Of a stretch of 24,424 nucleotides of DNA, positions 14,329 to 20,957 are shown in pieces. Every line of letters starts with the position of its first letter. The first letter of the stretch is position 1. The translations under genes and the position numbers were made by a program. The stretch lies in NCBI GenBank assembly GCA_036310185.1, contig JAXJSH010000078.1:1-24424 (forward strand), in the 5' to 3' direction. Below the pieces are notes generated by a model. The model was given only the letters and a program-made list of their open reading frames with translations. It was not told the DNA's origin and searched no databases. Source of the DNA: JALENY01 sp036310185 (GTDB lineage Bacteria > Bacillota > Clostridia > Lachnospirales > Lachnospiraceae).

Positions 14329-15198
14329 ATGAAGAAAAAAACGATTATCATTTCATGTATCATATTGGTTTTAATTTTATTATCATCAGCAACCGTTGTA
14401 ACAAAACCGGGCGAATATCGTGTGATCAAGCAGTTCGGTAAAATCGTACGAGTGGAAGAAAATGATGGTTCTTCCTATGGTCTGAGCTGGAAATTCCCGT
14501 TTGTTCAGAATGAAACCGTAATCAGTTCAAAAATGAAACTGAGTGACTTACCGGTGAGTGATGTTATGACTTCCGATAAAAAATCCATGATTGCCGATTG
14601 TTTTGTAATGTGGAGAATCGATGATCCGGTGAAATTTATTCAGAAACTGAGCGGTTCTGAGCAGAATGCGGAATCCAGAATCAGCTCCAATGTATACAAT
14701 GCACTGAAAAACGTGATCAGCAGCCTGACACAGGAAGAGGTAATCTCAGGAAGAGACGGGGAACTGGCGGAACTGCTGACAGAAAAACTGGGCACCAATC
14801 TGGAATCCTTTGGTATTAAGGTAGAAAAAATTGAGACAAAGATGCTGGATTTGCCGGATGAAAACAAAGAAGCCGTGTACAATCGTATGATTTCCGAGAG
14901 AAATAATATTGCAGCATCTTATACTGCACAGGGTGAACAGCAGGCTCAGGAAATTAAAAATGACACCAATGAACAGGTGACCGTACTGCTGGCTCAGGCA
15001 CAGAAAGAAGCCGACACCATTGTTGCAGAAGGTGAGGCAGAGTACATGCGAATCTTAAGCAGTGCTTATAATGATGAGAGCAAAGCAGAATTCTATGCTT
15101 TTGTAAGACAGCTGGATGCGGTAAAAGCCACGCTGAAAGACGGAGAGACAACCATTGTTCTGGATAAAGAGTCACCGATTGCAGAAATCTTTTATTAA
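14329..15198 (+). CDS. hflC: HflC-like SPFH/band 7 membrane protein
   Basis: The 289-residue partner of HflK has one N-terminal TM helix (about 5-22) and an SPFH domain starting KPGEYRVIKQFGKIVRV. The family-typical middle IDDPVKFIQKLSG ... LPDENKEAVYNRMISERNNIA is followed by a long coiled coil (about 190-245) and a C-terminal YAFVRQLDAVKATL segment. GGGGAGG (14314-14320) lies in the hflK end. It probably assembles with HflK into a ring on the outer face of the membrane; the client protease is not shown by the sequence. A long structured terminator ends the operon 100 bp downstream. Confidence 0.9.
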   Translation: MKKKTIIISCIILVLILLSSATVVTKPGEYRVIKQFGKIVRVEENDGSSYGLSWKFPFVQNETVISSKMKLSDLPVSDVMTSDKKSMIADCFVMWRIDDPVKFIQKLSGSEQNAESRISSNVYNALKNVISSLTQEEVISGRDGELAELLTEKLGTNLESFGIKVEKIETKMLDLPDENKEAVYNRMISERNNIAASYTAQGEQQAQEIKNDTNEQVTVLLAQAQKEADTIVAEGEAEYMRILSSAYNDESKAEFYAFVRQLDAVKATLKDGETTIVLDKESPIAEIFY

Positions 15199-15295
15199 AA
15201 AGAGATTTTACATAAAGGAGAAAAGCTTCTATATAATATAAAAGATGAATTTGTAAGGAAGATTCTGTAAAACAAAGATATGGGGAAATAAAGTT

Positions 15296-15359
15296 TGGCA
15301 GGTTATCGATCGAACTGGAACATAAATGTGCAGATTCGACACGATTACCTGCCATTTTT
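15296..15359 (+). terminator. Long structured terminator after hflC
   Basis: A 59-nt hairpin: outer TGGCAGGT/ACCTGCCA, one T-T mismatch, ATCG/CGAT, then TCGAA/TTCGA, CTG/CAG and ACAT/ATGT, followed by five T (15355-15359). Confidence 0.85.
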
Positions 15360-15369
15360 ATGAAGAATA

Positions 15370-15378
15370 TGTTATAAT
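15370..15378 (+). promoter_or_regulatory. Extended -10 promoter of plsC
   Basis: TGTTATAAT at 15370-15378 is a consensus TGnTATAAT. The -35 position falls in the preceding terminator and is not recognisable, as extended -10 promoters allow. Confidence 0.55.
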
Positions 15379-15416
15379 CAGACGGGATAAGTTCTTTGAG
15401 AATTGGAGGAAATAAA

Positions 15417-16127
15417 ATGAATCGACTGGTAATGATGGTGCTGAAAAACTTCTGGAAAGTACCGACTGCCTATTGGAAACTGTGTCACTACGCAAAGCAC
15501 ACAGATAAATACCCGGAAGATGTGAAATACAAACATATTCAGTATATACTGAAAACGGCGGTTAAGTCAGGCAATATTGACCTGCAGGTAACCGGAAAGG
15601 AAAATATACCGGACGGAGGCGGATTTTTGCTTTATGGAAATCATCAGGGGCTGTTCGATATTCTGGCAATCGTGGCATCCTGTGATACGCCTATTGCAGC
15701 CGTACTGAAAAAGGAATTGTATGAGATCCCGTTTCTCAGACAGATCGTGGACTGTACCTATTCGTTCCCGATGGACCGGGATGATCTGAGACAGTCCATG
15801 GAGGTTATTCAGGGCGTTATAAAAGAAGTGAAAAAAGGACGTAACTATCTGATTTTCCCGGAGGGAACCAGAAGCAAAAATGGAAATGAGATGCTGGAAT
15901 TCCACAGCGGAAGTTTCCGGTGTGCGGCAAAGACAAAGTGCCCGATCATACCTTTTGCACTGATTGACAGTTATAAAGTGCTGGATCAGAAAGGAAGCAA
16001 GCCGGTAACGGTGCAGCTGCATTATCTGGATCCGATCCCCTATGAAGAATACGCGGGAATGAAGACCCCGGAGATCGCGGAAATGGTGCGCAGCCGCATT
16101 GAAGCTGTAATTAAGGAAAATACCTGA
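15417..16127 (+). CDS. plsC: 1-acyl-sn-glycerol-3-phosphate acyltransferase (PlsC family)
   Basis: The 236-residue protein carries the LPLAT acyltransferase blocks in order: NHQGLFD (75-81, the H-x4-D catalytic pair), the FPMDRDD block (117-123) and FPEGTRSKNG (147-156). It transfers a second acyl chain to lysophosphatidate to make phosphatidate at the cytoplasmic membrane face. GGAGGA (15405-15410) sets ATG 15417; the in-frame TTG at 15396 lies before that site and is not the start. A promoter lies just upstream and a perfect 15-bp terminator just downstream, so it is a single-gene unit. PlsC paralogs are common, so exact substrate preference is not certain. Confidence 0.9.
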   Translation: MNRLVMMVLKNFWKVPTAYWKLCHYAKHTDKYPEDVKYKHIQYILKTAVKSGNIDLQVTGKENIPDGGGFLLYGNHQGLFDILAIVASCDTPIAAVLKKELYEIPFLRQIVDCTYSFPMDRDDLRQSMEVIQGVIKEVKKGRNYLIFPEGTRSKNGNEMLEFHSGSFRCAAKTKCPIIPFALIDSYKVLDQKGSKPVTVQLHYLDPIPYEEYAGMKTPEIAEMVRSRIEAVIKENT

Positions 16128-16140
16128 AATATATCATAAG

Positions 16141-16211
16141 AGAACCGTTTTGATGAAATATGGAAAACAGATAAAACCTGTTTTACCGACTGCATCAAAA
16201 CGGTTCTTTTT
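16141..16211 (+). terminator. Terminator after plsC
   Basis: AGAACCGTTTTGATG (16141-16155) pairs perfectly with 16193-16207; an inner AAAACAG/CTGTTTT helix folds the loop. A T-run follows at 16207-16211. Confidence 0.9.
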
Positions 16212-16352
16212 GCGGTATGACTTAAACGAAAAATGCGTATATTAAAAACGTATCCTATGAAAAATACCGGAAAATGGAGAGGCATAACAGCGGTAAATAA
16301 AATTTCTGAAAAGGAGACGTTGAAATCAGTGGCGGAGAATATTATTAAACAA

Positions 16353-17261
16353 ATGGACAATAAAACGGAGAACCCCAAAATTCAGAAAAATGTGCAGATA
16401 AGATCAGATGAAAAGAGAATGCCGGAAGAAGAGGGCAGAATCCGTGATGAATCAGGGCTGAATAAAAGAGTTACCGTATGGAAGGGACTGATCGTGGGAG
16501 CAACCATGATGGTACCCGGCGTAAGCGGCGGTTCCATGGCCATGATTCTTGGAATTTATGACCGTCTGATTTCAGCAGTCAGCTCTTTTCGGAAGAAAGC
16601 GGGAGAAAACCTTTTGTTTTTGATTCTGTTTACCGTCAGCGCCGGAGCCGGAATGGTTCTCTTTTCTTCTCCGCTGTCCTGGCTGCTGGAGCGTTATCCG
16701 GCGGCAGCCATGTACTTTTTCCTTGGGGCGGTATTTGGCGGGATTCCGATGATTCAGAAGAAAAGCGGTGTGACAAAACTATCCGGGAATGCAGTTCTTT
16801 GTATGTTGGCCGGGGGGGGTTGTGTTATGCTCTTTTCGCTTATTCCGGATGGGACTTTTCAGACGGAGGTGGAAAATGGACTGATACAGTGGCTGATTTT
16901 TCTGACTGTGGGAATATTGACTGCGGTGGCCCTTGTACTTCCGGGCATCAGTTTTTCTCATTTTTTCCTGATTCTCGGTCTATATGAGCCATTGCTGCAG
17001 GCGGTGCGGACGTTTGATTTTATGTTTTTGCTGCCATTGGGGCTTGGACTGATGATTGGTATTTTATTATTCAGCAGGGCGCTGGAACATGTGATGATGA
17101 AATATCCCAAGCAGACATATTTGATTATTCTGGGCTTTATACTCGGGTCTGCGGCCCAGATTTTTCCTGGAATTCCGGATGGATGGACGCTGATTTTATG
17201 TGCGGCATTGGCGGCTGCCGGTTTTGGGGCGGTTTACTGGATATCTGCAAAAGAAAGTTGA
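16353..17261 (+). CDS. DUF368 family, PopT-like undecaprenyl phosphate translocase
   Basis: This 302-residue polytopic protein has the two DUF368 signature loops, VPGVSGGSMAMILGIYD (54-70) and LPGISFSHFFLILGLYE (196-212). They are related to each other and reflect the family's internal duplication. Members (PopT) have been linked to flipping undecaprenyl phosphate back across the membrane for cell-wall synthesis. The start is uncertain: ATG 16353 gives a family-like length but a distant site (GGAG, 16334-16337). AAGGAG at 16311-16316 could serve TTG 16320 or GTG 16329, and the open frame reaches 16233. An eight-G run lies inside the gene at 16812-16819. Confidence 0.85.
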   Translation: MDNKTENPKIQKNVQIRSDEKRMPEEEGRIRDESGLNKRVTVWKGLIVGATMMVPGVSGGSMAMILGIYDRLISAVSSFRKKAGENLLFLILFTVSAGAGMVLFSSPLSWLLERYPAAAMYFFLGAVFGGIPMIQKKSGVTKLSGNAVLCMLAGGGCVMLFSLIPDGTFQTEVENGLIQWLIFLTVGILTAVALVLPGISFSHFFLILGLYEPLLQAVRTFDFMFLLPLGLGLMIGILLFSRALEHVMMKYPKQTYLIILGFILGSAAQIFPGIPDGWTLILCAALAAAGFGAVYWISAKES

Positions 17262-17302
17262 TTTTTCTTTTGAAAACTGGTGCAAATTCATTTACGATAT
17301 AC

Positions 17303-17330
17303 TTGACTATTGCGGAAAAACAGATAAGAT
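17303..17330 (+). promoter_or_regulatory. Possible promoter of the second MATE gene
   Basis: TTGACT (17303-17308), a 16-bp spacer and TAAGAT (17325-17330); GATAAT at 17331-17336 is an alternative -10. Confidence 0.5.
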
Positions 17331-17356
17331 GATAATAGAACAGAAATTTTGGGGAG

Positions 17357-17379
17357 CACCTCGTGAGAGGTGTTTTCTT
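17357..17379 (+). terminator. Terminator-like hairpin in the leader of the second MATE gene
   Basis: CACCTC-GTGA-GAGGTG followed by TTTTCTT, ending 19 nt before the start codon and after the likely promoter. It could attenuate the MATE transcript, or simply end the upstream DUF368 transcript. Confidence 0.5.
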
Positions 17380-17398
17380 ATGCAAAGGACGGAAGAAT

Positions 17399-18772
17399 AT
17401 GAAAAAAAAGATGAACAACCAGATCGACCTGCTGCACGGTCCCATTATGAAATCACTGATTATCTTTATGATACCGATTATGCTTTCCAATTTGTTTCAA
17501 CAGCTTTATAATGCGGTAGATACCGCAATTGTCGGGAATTTTCTGGGGGAGGATGCTCTGGCGGCGGTCGGGGCCTGCGGGTCTGTTTTTGAGCTGCTTG
17601 TTGGATTTATTATGAATCTTTGTGCCGGAATGTCACTGGTTATTTCCCGCTGTTTTGGCAGGGGAGAAGAAAAATTATTGAAAAAATCAGTTGCAGGGGC
17701 GATTCTGATCGGCCTGATTACCTGTGCGGCATTGACTGGGCTGTCTCTGATTGGTTTGCGGCCTTTGCTGGAATTGATCAATACACCTGCGGATATTATT
17801 GATCAATCATATGCGTACATAAGTGAGATCGGAAAATGGCTTATTGTCATGTTTGCGTATAACCTGTTTGCAGGGGTTTTGCGTGCCATTGGCAACAGTG
17901 TGATGCCATTGATTTTCCTTATTATTTCATCCGTACTGAATATTGTACTGGATATTGTGTTTATAACCACATTTGACATGGGTGTCCGGGGCGCTGCTGC
18001 TGCGACCGTTGTTTCACAGGGGGTATCCGCTGTGCTTTGTATGATTTATATTTTGAAAAAGGCCACTATTCTGATTCCGAAGCGGAAACATTTTGAACCA
18101 GACAAAAATCTGTATAAGGAGATTGCCAGTCAGGGGCTTTCCATGGGTATTATGGGTGCAATTGTCAGCTGCGGTTCCATCATTCTGCAGTCAGGGATCA
18201 ACGGTCTTGGTACGGATGTCATTGCAGGCCATACTGCGGCAAGAAAGCTGTTTTCTCTATTTGGAACACCATTTTTTTCTATGGCGATTTCTGTGTCCAC
18301 GTTTGTCTCACAGAACAAAGGAGCAGACCAGAAAGAGCGGATTCGCAGTGCAGTGCGCAGCTCCTATATTTATGACTGGGTAATGGCCGGTGCAGTTACA
18401 GTTTTTCTGATACTTACAGCACCCACACTTATTCGATTGATCTCAGGATCGGAAAATCCGGTTATTATTGAAAATGGAACCAGATATTTGTGGGTGGTTG
18501 GTCCGTTCTATGGGGTGCTCGGCATGCTGGTACAGACGCGAAATGCACTGCAGGCAATTGGAAGCAAGCTGATCCCGCTGATCTCAAGTGTGATAGAGTT
18601 TGCAGGAAAAATACTGTTTGTCGCCATTTTGATTCCTCGATTTGAGTATATGGCAGTTATCTTTTGCGAACCGGTTATCTGGTGCGTTATGACGGTTCAG
18701 CTGCTGTATAGTTTTTATACGAACCCTTATATTAGAGGACGAAACGCCGGTTTGGAATCCCAGGATATGTAA
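17399..18772 (+). CDS. MATE family efflux transporter (second copy type)
   Basis: The 457-residue product has about twelve TM helices and the NorM/DinF-like MATE pattern: FMIPIMLSNLFQQLYNAVDTAIVG near the N-terminus, LRAIGNSVMPL in the middle and the second-lobe repeat EIASQGLSMGIMGAI. This is the VmrA/MepA-like pattern common in gut clostridia. It is clearly different from the MATE protein at 1857-3176, so they are not a recent duplication. GGACGGAAG (17387-17395) supports ATG 17399; the GTG at 17363 sits inside a hairpin. Substrate unknown. Confidence 0.9.
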   Translation: MKKKMNNQIDLLHGPIMKSLIIFMIPIMLSNLFQQLYNAVDTAIVGNFLGEDALAAVGACGSVFELLVGFIMNLCAGMSLVISRCFGRGEEKLLKKSVAGAILIGLITCAALTGLSLIGLRPLLELINTPADIIDQSYAYISEIGKWLIVMFAYNLFAGVLRAIGNSVMPLIFLIISSVLNIVLDIVFITTFDMGVRGAAAATVVSQGVSAVLCMIYILKKATILIPKRKHFEPDKNLYKEIASQGLSMGIMGAIVSCGSIILQSGINGLGTDVIAGHTAARKLFSLFGTPFFSMAISVSTFVSQNKGADQKERIRSAVRSSYIYDWVMAGAVTVFLILTAPTLIRLISGSENPVIIENGTRYLWVVGPFYGVLGMLVQTRNALQAIGSKLIPLISSVIEFAGKILFVAILIPRFEYMAVIFCEPVIWCVMTVQLLYSFYTNPYIRGRNAGLESQDM

Positions 18773-18780
18773 ATCAGTTG

Positions 18781-18808
18781 TTTACAAAGATATGGTACAG
18801 GTTATATT
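18781..18808 (+). promoter_or_regulatory. Promoter of the rsmH-like gene
   Basis: TTTACA (18781-18786), a 16-bp spacer and TATATT (18803-18808), about 70 bp before the start. Confidence 0.6.
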
Positions 18809-18878
18809 CTTTTTATTTACATTCGATTTGAATATGAAGTAACGGAAACTTTTGAAAAAGAAAAATGGAGAGATAATC

Positions 18879-19931
18879 ATGGAAAATCAGGAAAAAGTAC
18901 ATAAGCGCCGCGTGCGTTATTCCGGAACACATCCGAGAAGTTATAAAGAAAAATACAAAGAGCATCAGCCGGAAAAATATGCGGATACCATCGAGAAAGT
19001 CATTAAAAAGGGAAGTACCCCTGCTGGGATGCACATTTCCATCATGGTAAAAGAGATTCTGGATTTTTTACAGATCAAACCGGGCATGGTGGGACTGGAT
19101 GCAACGCTGGGCTATGGCGGACATACAAAAGAGATGCTGAAATGTCTGGAAGGTCAGGGGCATATTTATGGACTGGATGTGGACCCGATTGAGTCGGTCA
19201 GGACAAAGGAACGTCTGGCAGATCAGGGATTCGGGGAAGACATCCTGACGGTCCGGCTTCAGAATTTTGCAGATATAGATCTTGTTTCAAAAGAAACCGG
19301 GAAAAAATTTGATTTTATTCTGGCGGATCTGGGCGTGTCATCCATGCAGATCGACAATCCGGAACGTGGTTTTTCCTATAAAGCAGAAGGTCCGCTTGAC
19401 CTGCGTCTGAATCCCCGGAAGGGGATCAGCGCCGCCGAACGATTAAAAGAAGTCAATTTTGAAGAACTGGTGGGCATGCTGGTTGAAAATTCAGATGAGC
19501 CTTATGCGGAAGAAATTGCAAAGACCGTTCTGAACTGGCGCAAGCGGGGAAAAGCCATTGAGACAACGACTCAGCTGAAACATGCAATTGAGGAAGCGCT
19601 GGGGTTTATTCCGGAAAAAGAGCGGAAAGAAGCGGTAAAAAAATCCTGTCAGAGAACATTTCAGGCGCTTCGCATTGATGTGAACAGTGAATTTGAGGTG
19701 CTGTATGCATTTCTGGAAAAGCTGCCGGATGTTCTGGCTCCCGGCGGACGGGCTGCGATTTTGACATTCCACTCCGGAGAAGACCGTCTGGTGAAAAAGT
19801 CTTTTAAAGAACTGCAGAGGCTGGGGCTGTACTGTGAAGTTTCCAAAGATGTGATTCGCCCGTCTGCGGAAGAGTGTGTACGCAATCCACGTGCAAAATC
19901 AACCAAGATGCGCTGGGCGATCCGGGCATAG
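18879..19931 (+). CDS. rsmH: RsmH family 16S rRNA (cytosine-N4) methyltransferase, stand-alone type
   Basis: The 350-residue protein matches RsmH, which N4-methylates C1402 in 16S rRNA. Motifs are the SAM loop LDATLGYGGHT (73-83), LADLGVSSMQID, GPLDLRLNP, RTFQALRIDVNSE and HSGEDRLVK. It differs from the standard dcw-cluster enzyme in three ways: a basic N-terminal extension of about 45 residues (KRRVRYSGTHPRSYKEKYKE), MHISIMVKEIL where HxPVMxxE is usual, and HSGED where HSLED is usual. No mraZ, ftsL or pbp gene is nearby. It is probably the second RsmH-type enzyme some clostridia carry; its exact target may differ. GGAG at 18867-18870 sets ATG 18879. Confidence 0.88.
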   Translation: MENQEKVHKRRVRYSGTHPRSYKEKYKEHQPEKYADTIEKVIKKGSTPAGMHISIMVKEILDFLQIKPGMVGLDATLGYGGHTKEMLKCLEGQGHIYGLDVDPIESVRTKERLADQGFGEDILTVRLQNFADIDLVSKETGKKFDFILADLGVSSMQIDNPERGFSYKAEGPLDLRLNPRKGISAAERLKEVNFEELVGMLVENSDEPYAEEIAKTVLNWRKRGKAIETTTQLKHAIEEALGFIPEKERKEAVKKSCQRTFQALRIDVNSEFEVLYAFLEKLPDVLAPGGRAAILTFHSGEDRLVKKSFKELQRLGLYCEVSKDVIRPSAEECVRNPRAKSTKMRWAIRA

Positions 19932-19948
19932 TTCGAGAGGCTTGTAAA

Positions 19949-20839
19949 ATGGAAAAATGTAACTTATGTCCCCGGCATTGCGGGGCAGAGCGAAAGGCTG
20001 GACAGGCCGGTGTCTGCGGTGCGGCGGGAGACCAAATCCTGGCGGCGAGGGCTGCCCTGCATATGTGGGAAGAACCCTGCATTTCTGGGGAAAACGGGTC
20101 CGGTGCAGTTTTTTTCAGCGGCTGCCCGCTTCGCTGTATTTACTGTCAGAATTATCAAATTGCACACGTGGATGTGAAAAAGCAGATCACGCGGAATCGG
20201 CTGGCAGAAATTTTTCTGGAACTGCAGGAACAAAATGCAGCCAATATCAATCTGGTAACACCGACTCATTATACACCTGAAATTGTGTGGGCGCTGACCC
20301 GTGCCCGGGAACAGGGACTTGTGATTCCGGTTGTCTATAACTGCAGCGGCTATGAAAAAGTGGAAACATTGAAAATGCTGGAAGGCCTGGTGGACATCTA
20401 CCTGACGGATTTCAAATATATGGAGTCTGAACTGGCGGCCCGTTTTTCCAAAGCTCCGGATTATCCGGAGGTGGCAAAAGCGGCGCTGGCAGAGATGGTA
20501 CGGCAGATTGGAACAGCGGAATTTTCAGGGGACGGAATGATGAAGAGGGGCGTGATCGTAAGACATCTTTTGCTGCCCAATCATGTAAAAAACGGGAAAC
20601 GCGTAGTTGAATACGTTTATAAAACCTATGGGGATCAGGTCTGGCTGAGCCTTATGAACCAGTATACACCTCTTCCGCAGGTAAAGGATATTCCGGAGCT
20701 GAACCGGCGTGTAACGAAACGGGAATATGAAAATCTGATCGGGTACACGCTTGGTCTGGGTGTGGTAAATGGATTTGTTCAGGACGGAAAAACGGCCAGG
20801 GAAAGCTTTATTCCAGCTTTTGATTACGAAGGTTTGTAG
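19949..20839 (+). CDS. Radical SAM protein, PflX/COG1313-like activating-enzyme family
   Basis: The 296-residue protein has the radical SAM cluster motif CPLRCIYC (C59, C63, C66). An N-terminal Cys-rich part (CNLCPRHC, C4/C7/C11, then C23) and EEPCISGENGSGAVFFSG are typical of the PflX-like group, relatives of pyruvate formate-lyase activase. It likely uses a 4Fe-4S cluster and SAM to make a radical; the target is unknown, and no glycyl radical enzyme lies in the window. GAGAGG (19935-19940) precedes ATG 19949, 17 nt after the rsmH stop, so the two are probably one transcript. An upstream in-frame ATG at 19874 lies inside rsmH and is rejected. Confidence 0.87.
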   Translation: MEKCNLCPRHCGAERKAGQAGVCGAAGDQILAARAALHMWEEPCISGENGSGAVFFSGCPLRCIYCQNYQIAHVDVKKQITRNRLAEIFLELQEQNAANINLVTPTHYTPEIVWALTRAREQGLVIPVVYNCSGYEKVETLKMLEGLVDIYLTDFKYMESELAARFSKAPDYPEVAKAALAEMVRQIGTAEFSGDGMMKRGVIVRHLLLPNHVKNGKRVVEYVYKTYGDQVWLSLMNQYTPLPQVKDIPELNRRVTKREYENLIGYTLGLGVVNGFVQDGKTARESFIPAFDYEGL

Positions 20840-20854
20840 AAAAACAATAAAAAA

Positions 20855-20882
20855 TGTAAAAAATAAGTTACAAAAATGTTAC
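20855..20882 (+). promoter_or_regulatory. Three WalR-like hexamers at 11-bp spacing
   Basis: TGTAAA (20855), AGTTAC (20866) and TGTTAC (20877) are each separated by 5 nt. The known WalR box of Firmicutes is TGTWAH-N5-TGTWAH; only one base (A20866) deviates. The array ends 7 bp before the -35 box of a peptidoglycan hydrolase gene. Confidence 0.55.
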
Positions 20883-20889
20883 GACACAC

Positions 20890-20918
20890 TTGCCAAAATA
20901 TTATGGAAACGGTATAAT
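20890..20918 (+). promoter_or_regulatory. Promoter of the peptidoglycan hydrolase gene
   Basis: TTGCCA (20890-20895), a 17-bp spacer and a perfect TATAAT (20913-20918), 40 bp before the start codon. Confidence 0.8.
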
Positions 20919-20957
20919 GCTATTGGATGTATTGCAATTATTTGGGGAGAAATTACT

